DNA of 64,000 nt from Persebacter sp965221835 (GCA_965221835.1 OZ244916.1:124001-188000); one strand, 5' to 3'. Shown: positions 34,690 to 45,088, numbered from the stretch's first letter. The notes: a model not told the origin generated them from the letters alone. Made by a program: numbers and translations.

Positions 34690-36115
34690 GGCGGCGACAG
34701 TATTGCGGCGTTTGGGTGTGCCGGTGCGCGATTTATTTTGCGATTCTCGCCGTCCGGTGCGCGGCGGTGTATTTATCGCCCGCCCCGGCGAACGCGAAGA
34801 CGGACGGTTGCATATTGCAGATGCGTTGAAATCGGGCGCGGCGGGCGTATTGTGGGACCCGGACGGTTTTTCGTGGTCGCCTGATTTGAATGCGCCGAAT
34901 GTGCCGGTGCCGCATCTGGGCGAAAGAGTCGGATTTTTTGCAAACGAAGTTTATGGCGCGCCGAGTCACCGTTTGTTTGTTGCCGCAATTACCGGCACAA
35001 ACGGCAAAACGACAACGGCGTGGTTTGCCGCGCAACTGCTTTCGCAAGGCGGATTGCCGACCGGCGTTGTCGGTACACTCGGGGCGGGAATGTGGGGCGA
35101 AGAAATGAGTCCGCCGGAAAACACGACTCCGGACGCAATTGTTTTGCATCGTTTTTTGCGCGATTTTGCCGATGGCGGTGCGCGTGCGGCGGTGATGGAA
35201 GCGTCTTCGCACGGCATCGCGCAGGGGCGGTTGGCGGGTGTGCGGCTGGCGGCGGCGGCGTTGTTAAATATCCGCCATGATCATTTAGATTTTCACGGCG
35301 ATATGGAATCGTATCGCAAAACCAAAATCCGTCTTTTGCAAAGCGAATCGCTGCATACCGCGATTGTCAATGCCGATGACGAATTTGCCGCCGCCGCCGC
35401 CGCAAACGCATGCGCGGAAAAAATCATGACTTTCGGCGAACGCGGCGACACATTGCGCCTTTGCGGCGTTTCCGATTCCGAAGAGGGGCGGACGCTTTTT
35501 TTGGACGGCGAAGAGGGAAAACGCGAATGTTTTTTACGCCCGCGCGGTGCGCACAACGCCGCTAACTTTATGGCGGCGGCACTCATCGCCCGCGCCGCCG
35601 GTGTGCCGTGGCACAAAATGGATTCCGCCGCGCTGACATTGCCGCACGGACGATTGCAACGGATAAATCCCGGCGGCGCACCGGCGGTGTATGTGGATTA
35701 TGCGCATACGCCGGACGCGTTGTCTGCGGTATTGGATTCGTTTTCCGGACGGCGCGGGCGGTTGTGGCTGGTATTTGGTTGCGGCGGAAATCGCGATTTG
35801 GAAAAGCGGCGTGAAATGGGGCGAATCGCGGCATCTTGCGCCGATGTTGCCATTATTACGGACGACAATCCGCGCGACGAATCGCCCCGGCAAATCCGCG
35901 CCGCCGTGATGGCGGGCGGCGTTTCATTGCGCGAAGTTGCCGGACGCGGCGACGCCATTGCCGCCGCTATAAAAGACGCCGCAAAAAACGACACGGTCAT
36001 TATCGCCGGAAAAGGACACGAAGAATATCAAGATATCGGCGGTGCGCGCCGTCCATTTTCGGATGCGGAAACGGCGCGGGAATGTTTGCGTGTGCGGGGC
36101 GGGGCGGGATGTTGA
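34682..36115 (+). CDS. murE: UDP-MurNAc-tripeptide synthetase (meso-DAP adding)
   Basis: 477 residues. ATP-dependent ligase; P-loop ITGTNGKTTTAWF, EASSHGIAQGRL, NIRHDHLDFHG, and the substrate motif D395-N-P-R398 with DE after it. DNPR marks meso-diaminopimelate use, so the wall is of the common Gram-negative DAP type. The ATG at 34682 lies inside the end of ftsI; the longer frame upstream is ftsI shadow. Confidence 0.95.
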   Translation: MFEAATVLRRLGVPVRDLFCDSRRPVRGGVFIARPGEREDGRLHIADALKSGAAGVLWDPDGFSWSPDLNAPNVPVPHLGERVGFFANEVYGAPSHRLFVAAITGTNGKTTTAWFAAQLLSQGGLPTGVVGTLGAGMWGEEMSPPENTTPDAIVLHRFLRDFADGGARAAVMEASSHGIAQGRLAGVRLAAAALLNIRHDHLDFHGDMESYRKTKIRLLQSESLHTAIVNADDEFAAAAAANACAEKIMTFGERGDTLRLCGVSDSEEGRTLFLDGEEGKRECFLRPRGAHNAANFMAAALIARAAGVPWHKMDSAALTLPHGRLQRINPGGAPAVYVDYAHTPDALSAVLDSFSGRRGRLWLVFGCGGNRDLEKRREMGRIAASCADVAIITDDNPRDESPRQIRAAVMAGGVSLREVAGRGDAIAAAIKDAAKNDTVIIAGKGHEEYQDIGGARRPFSDAETARECLRVRGGAGC

Positions 36116-37428
36116 CGACTGCGACTCGGGTAGCGGAATGGTGCGGCGGACGGCGGCAAGGCGGCGACCCGATTTTGTCCGGCGTAGCGATTGATTCGCG
36201 GCGGGTTTTGTCTGGCGATTTGTTTGTCGCATTGCCCGGCGAACGGGCGAACGGGCATGATTTTCTTGCTGATGCAACCGCAAAAGGTGCGGCGGCGGCG
36301 TTGGTTTCCTCGCCCGGTCGTGCGCATTTTTCCGAAATTATTGTCGGCGATTGCGAAATCGCACTCGCGCGGCTGGCGACAAAATGGCGGCAAATGTTTT
36401 CCGATATTCGTGTCACGGGAATCACCGGCAGCAACGGCAAAACGACGGTAAAAGAAATGTTGGCGGCGATTTGTCGCAGCGAAATCGGGGCGGCGCATGT
36501 ATTTTCCACACACGGCAACATGAACAACCGTTTAGGATTGTCGCTCGCGGTGTGCGAGTTGCGCGCGCATCACCGAATTGCGGTACTGGAAACGGGAATG
36601 GATGCGCAAGGCGAGTTGCTGGAACTCGGCGGAATCTGCCGCCCGCATATCGCATTAATCAACAACGCGCAACGCGCGCATTTGGGCGGATTTGCATCAG
36701 TTGCCGCTGTTGCCGCAGCGAAAGGCGAATTGATTGAAACATTGCCGCCGGACGGAATCGCCGTGTTGAACGCGGACGATTCTAACTTGCCGTTATGGAA
36801 AAAAATCGCGGGAAAAAGACGCACGATAACTTTCGGTTTTGCAAACGATGCCGATTATCGCGGCGCATTGCGTGACGGCAATTTGTATATTCCCGGATGT
36901 GCCGCACCGGTGCGATTGCAAGTCGGCGGTATGCATAACATTCGCAACGCGCTCGCGGCGGCGGCGGCGGGATTTGCACTCGGTTTGCGCGCGGAATCGG
37001 CGGCGGCGGGATTGGAATCTTTTTCCGGTGTACCCGGGCGAATGCAATTTAAAAAGTTATGCGGGGGCTTAACAATTATTGACGATTCGTATAACGCGAA
37101 TCCCGATTCGCTTGCCGCCGCTTTTGCGGTACTCGCTGATTGCGAAGGCGAAAAATTTGCCGCCTTGGGCGATATGCTCGCCCTCGGCGATGCCGCCGCC
37201 GCCGCGCATGCGGATGCGGTGCGGGAGGCGAAATTGCGCGACATTCGCTTGCTGACAATCGGCGATGAAATGAAAGCGGCGGGCGCACCGCATTTCGCCG
37301 ATACAGAATCGCTCGCGCGGGTTTTGCGCGAACAGATTCGCGATTGTTCGCGCGCGACAGTACTTGTTAAGGGATCGCGCGGCATGCGAATGGAACGGGT
37401 TGTTGCCGCGCTGGAGAACGCGTCATGA
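36109..37428 (+). CDS. murF: UDP-MurNAc-tripeptide-D-Ala-D-Ala ligase
   Basis: 439 residues. Adds D-Ala-D-Ala to the tripeptide, ending the cytoplasmic stem. ITGSNGKTTVKEMLAAI, THGNMNNRLGLSLAV, LETGMDAQGE and IIDDSYNANPDSLAAA are the MurF signatures. Starts inside the last codons of murE and its stop overlaps the mraY start. Confidence 0.95.
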   Translation: MLTTATRVAEWCGGRRQGGDPILSGVAIDSRRVLSGDLFVALPGERANGHDFLADATAKGAAAALVSSPGRAHFSEIIVGDCEIALARLATKWRQMFSDIRVTGITGSNGKTTVKEMLAAICRSEIGAAHVFSTHGNMNNRLGLSLAVCELRAHHRIAVLETGMDAQGELLELGGICRPHIALINNAQRAHLGGFASVAAVAAAKGELIETLPPDGIAVLNADDSNLPLWKKIAGKRRTITFGFANDADYRGALRDGNLYIPGCAAPVRLQVGGMHNIRNALAAAAAGFALGLRAESAAAGLESFSGVPGRMQFKKLCGGLTIIDDSYNANPDSLAAAFAVLADCEGEKFAALGDMLALGDAAAAAHADAVREAKLRDIRLLTIGDEMKAAGAPHFADTESLARVLREQIRDCSRATVLVKGSRGMRMERVVAALENAS

Positions 37429-38510
37429 TTTATTGGCTTTCGCAAGAATGGGTGGCGCAATTCGGGTTGCTCAATTTGTTTGGTTATGTCACCGTGCGGG
37501 CGGTTTTGGCATCGCTGACTGCACTGATTTGCGGCATTGCAATCGGACCGGCGTTCATTCGTTTTGCAAAACGCGCGGGCGGGCAACCGGTGCGGGAAGA
37601 CGGACCGCGCACACATCTGCAAAAACGCGATACGCCGACCCTCGGCGGATTGCTCATGATCGGTTGCGCACTTGTTTCTTGCGTTTTGTGGGGCGATTTG
37701 CGCAGCGGTTATTTGTGGCTGGCGGCGGCGACTTTGCTCGCGTTCGGTGCTATCGGTTTGCGGGATGATTGGTGCAAATTGCGCGCCGCTAATTCGCGCG
37801 GAATGTCGGCGCGGGCGAAAATTGTGTGGCAAACATTGGCGGCGGCGGCGGCGTTGGCGGCGGCATTTTTTGCGGGAATGCTGGACGGCTACGAAGATAT
37901 TATCGTCCCCTACACGAAAGATTTGACTCTGCCGCTCGGCATCGGCGGTGCGCTGGCACTCGGCTATTTGGCGATTGTCGGTTCTTCTAACGCAGTCAAT
38001 TTAACGGACGGATTGGACGGACTCGTCATTATGCCGGTCGTGATGGTAGCGGGCGGTTTGGCGGTGTATGCTTATGCATCGGGGCATTCGGTTTTTTCCG
38101 ATTATCTCGGCGTGCCGCATTTGCCGGGCGCGCACGAATTGGTGATTTTTTGCGCCGCATTGACCGGGGCGGGATTGGCATTTTTGTGGTTTAACGCGCA
38201 TCCGGCGGAAATTTTCATGGGCGATGTCGGCGCACTCGGAATCGGTGCGGCGTTGGGACTTGTCGCGGTGCTGGTGCGGCAAGAATTGGTTTATGTACTG
38301 ATGAGCGGCGTATTTGTCATGGAAGCGTTGTCGGTAATTATGCAAGTTTCGTTTTTTAAGATGAGCGGCGGACGGCGCATTTTTCGCATGGCACCGCTGC
38401 ATCATCATTTTGAATTGAAAGGGTGGCGCGAAAATCAGGTTGTGGTGCGTTTTTGGATTATTACGCTTATGCTGGTGCTTGCCGGTCTCGCCGGATTGAA
38501 AATACGATGA
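37425..38510 (+). CDS. mraY: Phospho-MurNAc-pentapeptide transferase
   Basis: 361 residues, ten membrane helices. Makes lipid I on undecaprenyl phosphate. DGPRTHLQKRDTPTLGGLLM, GAIGLRDDWCKL (catalytic aspartates), NAVNLTDGLDGL, GNLGAL-equivalent MGDVGALGIG and APLHHHFELKGW are all present. Overlaps murF and murD by four bases each. Confidence 0.97.
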   Translation: MIYWLSQEWVAQFGLLNLFGYVTVRAVLASLTALICGIAIGPAFIRFAKRAGGQPVREDGPRTHLQKRDTPTLGGLLMIGCALVSCVLWGDLRSGYLWLAAATLLAFGAIGLRDDWCKLRAANSRGMSARAKIVWQTLAAAAALAAAFFAGMLDGYEDIIVPYTKDLTLPLGIGGALALGYLAIVGSSNAVNLTDGLDGLVIMPVVMVAGGLAVYAYASGHSVFSDYLGVPHLPGAHELVIFCAALTGAGLAFLWFNAHPAEIFMGDVGALGIGAALGLVAVLVRQELVYVLMSGVFVMEALSVIMQVSFFKMSGGRRIFRMAPLHHHFELKGWRENQVVVRFWIITLMLVLAGLAGLKIR

Positions 38511-39814
38511 ACGCGCTTGTTGTCGGAATGGGAAAAACCGGATTGTCCATTGCGCGGCATTTTCTGGCGGCGGGGGGCGCGGTTGTTGCCGCCGATAGCC
38601 GCCCGATTCCGCCGTGTCTGAACGCATTTTCGTCTTTGCCGGGAATAAAAGATATTATTTGCGCCGCCGATTTTTCGCGTTGGTGCGCTGCTGATTTTGC
38701 CGGATTTGACCGCATCGCGCTGAGTCCGGGTGTATCGCCGAAAACATTGCGCGCGCCGTCTGCCAAAATTACCGGCGATGCGGCGTTGTTCGCCGATTCG
38801 TGGCGCGAAAATCCCGGCGAAACGCGCCTTTTCGCTTTTACCGGCACTAACGGCAAAAGCACGACTGTCGCCCTCGCCGCCGAATTGTGTCGCGCCGCCG
38901 GAATGCATGCCGAAGCAATCGGCAACATCGGCGCGCCGGTTTTGGATTCGGTTGCGCGATGGCGCGAACAAGGTGCGCCGCAAATCGCGGCGGTGGAACT
39001 TTCCAGTTTTCAGTTAGAAACGGCGGAGTCGTTTCCCGCCGATTGCGCAACGGTGTTAAACATTTCCGGCGATCATTTAGACCGACACGATTCTATGGAC
39101 GAATACGCCGCCATTAAATCGCGCATTTATCGCGGCGCAAAAAAACGCGCGGCAAATTTGGATGACAAATTCGCCGCCCCGCCGGATTCGCCCGACATCA
39201 CTTATTCCGCAAAACGCGCCGCCGATTTTCAACTTTGCGGCGATGAAGTTATTTATGACGGCGGACGCATTTCCGTGCGCGATTGCATTGCGCCGCCGCA
39301 AAATGTGCTTGCCGCGTTGGCGATATTGTCGCCGCTAAAACTGCCGCATCGCGCGCTGGAAAAAGGATTGGCATCGTTTGCCGGTTTGCCGCATCGCCGT
39401 CAGTTGGTCGGCGATTTCGGCGGCGTTTCGTTTGTCGACGATTCCAAAGCGACGAATGTTAAAGCCGCGTGTTTCGCCCTCGCCGATATTGCGGGCGATG
39501 TTTTATTGATTGCCGGCGGCGACGGCAAGGGGCAAGATTTCGCGCCGCTGGCGGCATGCGCGAATGTCAAAAAAGCGTTTCTCTTCGGCAAAGATGCCGA
39601 TTCGTTGCGCCGCGCAATGCAATCCGGCGGAATCGCATGCGATAAAGTTTGCGATATGCGGGCGGCGGTTGACGGCGCAATCAAAATCGCGCAATGCGGC
39701 GATACTGTTTTGTGTTCACCGGCGTGTTCCAGTTTGGATATGTATCGCGATTATGCGGCGCGCGGGGACGATTTTGCCGCCGCTTGTCGTGCGGCGTTTC
39801 GGGAGGCGAATTGA
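38507..39814 (+). CDS. murD: UDP-MurNAc-L-alanine:D-glutamate ligase
   Basis: 435 residues. Adds D-glutamate to UDP-MurNAc-L-Ala. N-terminal fold VVGMGKTGLSIARHFLAAG, P-loop FTGTNGKSTTVALAAEL, ELSSFQLET, NISGDHLDRH and FVDDSKATN are clear. The start overlaps the mraY stop (ATGA); the ftsW start is a TGATG overlap at its end. Confidence 0.95.
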   Translation: MNALVVGMGKTGLSIARHFLAAGGAVVAADSRPIPPCLNAFSSLPGIKDIICAADFSRWCAADFAGFDRIALSPGVSPKTLRAPSAKITGDAALFADSWRENPGETRLFAFTGTNGKSTTVALAAELCRAAGMHAEAIGNIGAPVLDSVARWREQGAPQIAAVELSSFQLETAESFPADCATVLNISGDHLDRHDSMDEYAAIKSRIYRGAKKRAANLDDKFAAPPDSPDITYSAKRAADFQLCGDEVIYDGGRISVRDCIAPPQNVLAALAILSPLKLPHRALEKGLASFAGLPHRRQLVGDFGGVSFVDDSKATNVKAACFALADIAGDVLLIAGGDGKGQDFAPLAACANVKKAFLFGKDADSLRRAMQSGGIACDKVCDMRAAVDGAIKIAQCGDTVLCSPACSSLDMYRDYAARGDDFAAACRAAFREAN

Positions 39815-40905
39815 TGCGGCGTAGTTTTGTTTCGCCCGCATTGGATGCAACCGTACCGGCGGCGGCGGCGTTGCTGTTCGGAATCGGTCTTGCGGCGATT
39901 TATTCAACTTCCTTGCCCGAAGGAAAAAGTTGGCCGGTGCGGCATTTGTTATCCGCCGTTTTTGCGGTTGCGGCGGCGGCGGCGGTACTCCGGTGTCCGT
40001 TGCGCGTGTTGCGGCATTTTGTGCCGGCACTGATGGCGTTGGTAATATTGCTTCTTGCGGCGGTATTTTTCTTTGACCCGGCGGGCGGTGCGAAACGGTG
40101 GTTGAAAATCGGCGGATTGTCTTTGCAACCGTCCGAGTTATGCAAATGGACGGCGTTATTAATCGCGGCGCATTACGCTTCCCGCCCGTCTTATAAAACG
40201 CGGCGCGGATTTGTCGCACCGGTGGCATTTTGGTTGGTGACGCCGCTGTTTCTCATCATTTTGCAAAGCGATTACGGTACGCTGGCGTTAGTATCATTTA
40301 CTATCATTTTCGTACTTTTTGTCGCCGGAATGGATTTGCGGCTGACTCTCGGACTCATCGCCGTGTTGGCGGTGGCGTCTGTGCCGCTGATTATGCTGGC
40401 GCCGTACCGAATGCAACGGCTGGCGGGTTTTGTGGACCCGTTTACGGCGGAAGGCGGTTATCATCAAAAACAGGCGCTTATCGCGTTCGCGCAAGGCGGA
40501 TTTTGGGGGCGCGGCGCCGAACGCAGCGTATTAAAATGGAAGTTTTTGCCGGAAGGGCATAACGATTTTATTGCCGCAATTATCGGCGAAGAAATGGGAC
40601 TCGCCGGGCTTTTGGTGGTTTGCGCGCTTTTTATTTGGCTTGCCGGACGGGCGATAAGAATCGGCAACGATGCCGAATCGCGTGGCGAAGTTTTCGGCGC
40701 ATTATTTTCTTTCGGTGCCGCTTTGATGCTGTCGCTGCAGGCGTTTATTCATATCGGCGGCAATGTCGCGTTGTTGCCGTCTAAGGGATTGACTTTGCCG
40801 CTGGTGAGTTATGGCGGCAGCAGTTTGCTGGCGACGGGATTGATTCTCGGCGTGCTGATGCGCGTAGATTACGAAAATCGCAAAGATGCGGCGGGGGGAA
40901 TATGA
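39814..40905 (+). CDS. ftsW: Septal peptidoglycan glycosyltransferase FtsW
   Basis: 363 residues, about ten helices, SEDS family. Polymerises lipid II at the septum together with FtsI. WLKIGGLSLQPSELCKW, LQSDYGTLAL, PEGHNDFIAAIIGEEMG and LPLVSYGGSSLLATG are SEDS hallmarks; the catalytic-type aspartate lies in FVDPF/QSDYG regions. The dcw location makes FtsW, not RodA, the right name. Confidence 0.95.
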   Translation: MRRSFVSPALDATVPAAAALLFGIGLAAIYSTSLPEGKSWPVRHLLSAVFAVAAAAAVLRCPLRVLRHFVPALMALVILLLAAVFFFDPAGGAKRWLKIGGLSLQPSELCKWTALLIAAHYASRPSYKTRRGFVAPVAFWLVTPLFLIILQSDYGTLALVSFTIIFVLFVAGMDLRLTLGLIAVLAVASVPLIMLAPYRMQRLAGFVDPFTAEGGYHQKQALIAFAQGGFWGRGAERSVLKWKFLPEGHNDFIAAIIGEEMGLAGLLVVCALFIWLAGRAIRIGNDAESRGEVFGALFSFGAALMLSLQAFIHIGGNVALLPSKGLTLPLVSYGGSSLLATGLILGVLMRVDYENRKDAAGGI

Positions 40906-41936
40906 CGGCGCGAATCGTGATGGCGGCGGGCGGCACCGGCGGGCATGTTTTTCCCGCGTTGGCGATTGCGGACGAGTTGCGGCGGCTTGGCGGCGAAGTA
41001 TTGTGGATGGCGGCGGGCGGAATAGAAATGCATCTCGCCCCGGCGCGCGGATTTGCGTTGCATCATGTACCATTTTCGCCGCCGCGCGGCATTGTCGGCG
41101 GATTGCGTCTTGTGCGTGCTGTATGGCGGGCGCGTTTGATATTGCGGCGTTTGCGTCCCGCCGTGGTGGTCGGAATGGGCGGTTATGCCGCCGCCCCCGG
41201 CGGATTTGCGGCGAAAATTGCCGGAATTCCGCTGGTCATACACGAACAAAATGCCGTTGCCGGACGGGCAAATAAACTGCTTTGCAAAATTGCCGCCCGC
41301 GTTTGTACCGGATTTCCCGATGCATTACCCGGCGGCATTTGCACCGGCAATCCGGCGGGCGGCGAATTTTTCGCACAAAAACCGCCCGCCGCCCGATTGT
41401 CCGATTCGCCGCCGCGCAAACTTTTAATACTCGGCGGCAGTCAAGGCGCGCGCGCATTAAACGAAACGGTACCCGCCGCGCTGGCGCAACTTTCCGATGT
41501 TTACAAAATCGTACATCAATGCGGGCGCGGCAATAGGGGCGCGACAAATGCCGCTTATCAAAATGCGAATCGTGCGGCGTCTGTGCGCGAGTTTTTGGAC
41601 GATGTTGCCGCGCAGATGGCGGCGGCGGATTTGGTTATTTGTCGCGCCGGGGCGGCGACTCTCGCCGAACTGGCGGCAGTCGGGGCGGCGGCGTTGCTGG
41701 TACCGTATCCGTTCGCGGCGGCGAATCATCAACATTTTAATGCGCAGTTTTGGAAGGCGCGCGGTGCGGCATTTGTCGCACCGGAAAAAGATTTTAACGC
41801 GGAATGGCTGGCGCGATTTTTGTCCGATGCAACACCGCTGCGCGAAACCGCACAAAAAGCGGCGATTTTGGCGCGTCCGCGTGCCGCCGCAGAAGTTGCT
41901 ATGGAATGTATGAAAGAGGCGGGCGATGCGTCATAA
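40902..41936 (+). CDS. murG: Lipid II synthase MurG
   Basis: 344 residues. Transfers GlcNAc to lipid I at the inner membrane face. AAGGTGGHVFPALAIADEL (G loop 1), VVGMGGYAAAPGGFAAK, VIHEQNAVAGRANKLL, LLILGGSQGARALNETVP and CRAGAATLAELAAVG with the final PFAAANHQHFNAQF are diagnostic. Starts within ftsW's stop; overlaps murC by 11 bp. Confidence 0.97.
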   Translation: MTARIVMAAGGTGGHVFPALAIADELRRLGGEVLWMAAGGIEMHLAPARGFALHHVPFSPPRGIVGGLRLVRAVWRARLILRRLRPAVVVGMGGYAAAPGGFAAKIAGIPLVIHEQNAVAGRANKLLCKIAARVCTGFPDALPGGICTGNPAGGEFFAQKPPAARLSDSPPRKLLILGGSQGARALNETVPAALAQLSDVYKIVHQCGRGNRGATNAAYQNANRAASVREFLDDVAAQMAAADLVICRAGAATLAELAAVGAAALLVPYPFAAANHQHFNAQFWKARGAAFVAPEKDFNAEWLARFLSDATPLRETAQKAAILARPRAAAEVAMECMKEAGDAS

Positions 41937-43296
41937 AATTCGCGGCATTCATTTTGTCGGAGTCGGCGGCGCGGGTATGTCGGGGCTTGCCGAAGTCATG
42001 CGCGGATTGGGCTACGATGTGAGCGGTTCCGATATGAGCGAAAAACCCGCCTTGCGCCGTCTACGCGAATCGGGAATGCGCATACACACCGGACACGATG
42101 CGGCGCACATTGCCGCCGCCGATTGCGTGGTTTATTCCGGCGCGGTGCCTGACGATAATCCGGAATTGATGGCGGCGCGTGTTGCAGGCGTGCCGGTGAT
42201 TCCGCGCGCGCAAATGCTGGGCGAAGTATTGCGATTCAAACCCGGCGTGGCGGTTGCCGGTACGCACGGCAAAACGACGGTCGCCTCTATGCTGGCGACT
42301 GTTTTATCCGCCGCCGGAATGGATCCTACTTGCATTATCGGCGGGCGATTTTTGGATGGCGGCGGCAATGCCCGCATCGGCGGCGGCGAATTTGTCGTTG
42401 CCGAAGCGGACGAATCGGATGCATCATTTTTGCATTTGCAACCGGTCGCGGCGGTGATTACAAATATTGACGATGATCATCTTTCGGCGTTCGGGGGCGA
42501 TATGCGGCGATTGCAGCGCGCGTTTTACGATTTTCTCGGCAACTTGCCTTTTTATGGTGCGGCGGCGATATGCATTGATGATCCGGCGGCGGCAAAACTC
42601 GCCCGCAAAGTGTCGTTTGTGCGCGTTCGCCGCTACGGTAAAAATGCCGCCGCCGATGTGCGCGCCGTCGACATTCGTGCCGCCGAAGATGGAATGCATT
42701 TTTCGTTGCGCACAAAAGAAGGCGATTATCCGGTGCATTTGCGCGCGGCAGGTGACCATAATGTGATTAACGCGGCGGGGGCGTTTGCGATGGCGCGCGA
42801 AATTGGCGTTTCCGCCGAAAATGCCGCGGCGGGACTCGCGCAGTTTCGCGGAGTCGGGCGGCGGCTGGAATCGCGCGGCGAAATGAAAACAGCGGACGGT
42901 GCGGCAATTCTCGTCGACGATTATGCGCATCATCCGACCGAAATCGCCGCGAGTATTTCCGCGATGCGCGGGATGCATCCGCACCGCCGATTGCTTCTCG
43001 TTTTTCAACCGCACCGCTACACGCGCACCCGCGATTTGTTTGACAAATTTGTCGCGGCGTTGTCGTTTGGCGATTCGCTGGTTTTGTTGGATGTATATCC
43101 GGCGGGCGAACAAGCGATTGACGGCGCGGATAGCGATTCGCTGGCAGCGGAATTGCAAAAACGCGGTGCGCAAATTGTGCGGGCGGGCGATACGGCGGAT
43201 GCCGCAAAAGTCGTTCGCCGCATCGCGCAAGACGGCGATATTGTGCTGATAATGGGCGCGGGAAATATCGGCGCGCTGCCGGAGATGGTGCAATGA
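41926..43296 (+). CDS. murC: UDP-MurNAc-L-alanine ligase
   Basis: 456 residues. First amino-acid ligase of the stem peptide. GVGGAGMSGLAEVM, GSDMSEKPALRRL, P-loop AGTHGKTTVASMLA, EADESDASFLHLQP, NIDDDHLSAFGGD, and VDDYAHHPTEIAASI with FQPHRYTRTRDLF. ATGA overlap with murB. Confidence 0.97.
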   Translation: MRHKIRGIHFVGVGGAGMSGLAEVMRGLGYDVSGSDMSEKPALRRLRESGMRIHTGHDAAHIAAADCVVYSGAVPDDNPELMAARVAGVPVIPRAQMLGEVLRFKPGVAVAGTHGKTTVASMLATVLSAAGMDPTCIIGGRFLDGGGNARIGGGEFVVAEADESDASFLHLQPVAAVITNIDDDHLSAFGGDMRRLQRAFYDFLGNLPFYGAAAICIDDPAAAKLARKVSFVRVRRYGKNAAADVRAVDIRAAEDGMHFSLRTKEGDYPVHLRAAGDHNVINAAGAFAMAREIGVSAENAAAGLAQFRGVGRRLESRGEMKTADGAAILVDDYAHHPTEIAASISAMRGMHPHRRLLLVFQPHRYTRTRDLFDKFVAALSFGDSLVLLDVYPAGEQAIDGADSDSLAAELQKRGAQIVRAGDTADAAKVVRRIAQDGDIVLIMGAGNIGALPEMVQ

Positions 43297-44192
43297 CGGC
43301 GTTGCGCGGCGAGTGGAAACATAAGTTTTCTATGGCGCGATTGTCTTCGTGGCGAGTCGGCGGACCGGCGGATGATTTGTTTTTGCCCGCCGATTTGGAT
43401 GATTTACGCGCATTTTACGAATCCGATTCGCGCGCCCGCACCGCATTTATTGTCGGACACGGCAGCAATTTGTTGGTGCGGGACGGCGGTATTCGCGGCG
43501 TGGTGGTGCGAGTTGCGCCGGGTTTGTCGACCTTGCGAATGGAAGAAAACGGATGCATATATGCCGAAGCCGGGGCGGGTTGTCCGAAACTCGCGCGATT
43601 TGCGGCGAACGCCGGATTTGTCGGGGCGGCATTTTTGGCGGGTGTGCCGGGCACCGTCGGCGGTGCCGCCGCAATGAACGCCGGATGCGAAGGCGGCGAA
43701 GTTTGGCGACATATTGAATCGGCGACGGTGCTGGAAAATGGCGAAATGCGTACGCGTCCGCGCGAAGATTTTGTCGCCGGTTATCGTTCATTAAAAATGA
43801 AAGACGGCGGTGCAGTTCCATTTTTTGCCGCCGTGCGATTGCGTTTTTCGCCCGGCACACCTGCCGCCGCCCGCACCGTCATGCGCGAAATGTTGCGCCG
43901 CCGTGCAGAAAAACAACCGGTCGGAAGTGCGAATTGCGGTTCGGTTTTTTGCAATCCGCCCGGCGGTTTTGCCGCAAAACTAATTGATGAATGCGGCTTG
44001 AAAGGAATGCGAATCGGCGGGGCGGTCGTCTCCCGCAAACACGCAAATTTTATCGTCAACGATCGCCGCGCCCGCGCCGAAGATATAGAAAAACTGATTT
44101 TTGCCGTGCGCGACAAAGTGCGCGAAAAAACCGGAATCGCTTTGTCGCCCGAAGTGCGCATTGCCGGTTGTGCGGAAGGAGGCGAAAAATGA
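43293..44192 (+). CDS. murB: UDP-N-acetylenolpyruvoylglucosamine reductase
   Basis: 299 residues, the short type I-like length seen outside enterics. FAD protein that reduces the enolpyruvyl group to make UDP-MurNAc. SSWRVGGPADDLF, VGHGSNLLVRDGGI, AGVPGTVGGAAAMNAGCEG (FAD binding), EDFVAGYRS, then NCGSVFCNPPGGFAAKLIDE with the proton-donor serine, and HANFIVNDRRARAEDI. Confidence 0.95.
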   Translation: MTALRGEWKHKFSMARLSSWRVGGPADDLFLPADLDDLRAFYESDSRARTAFIVGHGSNLLVRDGGIRGVVVRVAPGLSTLRMEENGCIYAEAGAGCPKLARFAANAGFVGAAFLAGVPGTVGGAAAMNAGCEGGEVWRHIESATVLENGEMRTRPREDFVAGYRSLKMKDGGAVPFFAAVRLRFSPGTPAAARTVMREMLRRRAEKQPVGSANCGSVFCNPPGGFAAKLIDECGLKGMRIGGAVVSRKHANFIVNDRRARAEDIEKLIFAVRDKVREKTGIALSPEVRIAGCAEGGEK

Positions 44193-45088
44193 CGGCGATT
44201 AAAACCGCATTGTTGGCGGGCGGCGATTCGCCTGAACGCGAAGTGTCGCTGGCGGGCGGCGAATTGATTTTGGCGGCGTTGCAGCGGGCGGATATTAATG
44301 TTTTCGCTTTTGATACCGCCGCGCGTTCGTTGACGGAGTTGGCGGATTTGGGCGTTTCGCGCGTTTTCAATATTTTGCACGGCGGCGCCGGCGAAAATGG
44401 CGAAGTACAAGGCGCGCTTAAAATAATGCGCATTCCTTTCACCGGCAGCGGCGTTCTGGCGTCTGCGTTGGCGATGGACAAACACCGCGCAAAAATGATT
44501 TGGCGGGCGGCGGGATTGCCGACTCCCGATTGGCGAATTACTTCCGATTCGCGCGATGCATCGGACATTGCATCCGCGATTGGATTGCCGCTTTTTGTCA
44601 AACCTTCATGCGGCGGTTCTAGCACAAATTCGGGAGTCGCAAACACAACGGCGGAACTGGCGGCGGCGATTGCAGTTGCCGCTTCCGAAGGCGCACCGGC
44701 GATGGCAGAAAAATTTGTATTCGGTGCGGAATATACCGCAACTATCTTAAACGATGTCGCCTTGCCGCTGATTAAAATAACGCCGCCGGGCGATTTTTAT
44801 GATTATCACGCAAAATATATTTCGGACGATACGCGATTTATTTGCCCGTGCGGATTGCCCGCCGCACAAGAAGAATCGTTACGCCGCGAATCGCTGCAAG
44901 CGTTTGCGATATTGGGATGTCGTCATTGGGGGCGGGTGGATTTTGTGTTGGGCGAAAATGGTCCGATGTTTTTGGAAGTGAATACCGTGCCGGGAATGAC
45001 TTCGCACAGTTTGGTACCGATGGCGGCGAAAGCCGCCGGGACGAATTACGATTCGCTGGTCAAACAAGTTTGGGAGGGCGCACGATGA
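44189..45088 (+). CDS. ddlB: D-alanine-D-alanine ligase
   Basis: 299 residues. ATP-grasp enzyme making D-Ala-D-Ala for MurF. GGDSPEREVSLAGG at the N-terminus, NILHGGAGENGEVQG, KPSCGGSSTNSGVA, HAKYISDDTRF and FLEVNTVPGMTSHSLVP. The dcw location corresponds to E. coli ddlB. The usual (V/I)G(V/S) stretch after KPSCGGSS reads TNSGVA, a small variation. Confidence 0.94.
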   Translation: MTAIKTALLAGGDSPEREVSLAGGELILAALQRADINVFAFDTAARSLTELADLGVSRVFNILHGGAGENGEVQGALKIMRIPFTGSGVLASALAMDKHRAKMIWRAAGLPTPDWRITSDSRDASDIASAIGLPLFVKPSCGGSSTNSGVANTTAELAAAIAVAASEGAPAMAEKFVFGAEYTATILNDVALPLIKITPPGDFYDYHAKYISDDTRFICPCGLPAAQEESLRRESLQAFAILGCRHWGRVDFVLGENGPMFLEVNTVPGMTSHSLVPMAAKAAGTNYDSLVKQVWEGAR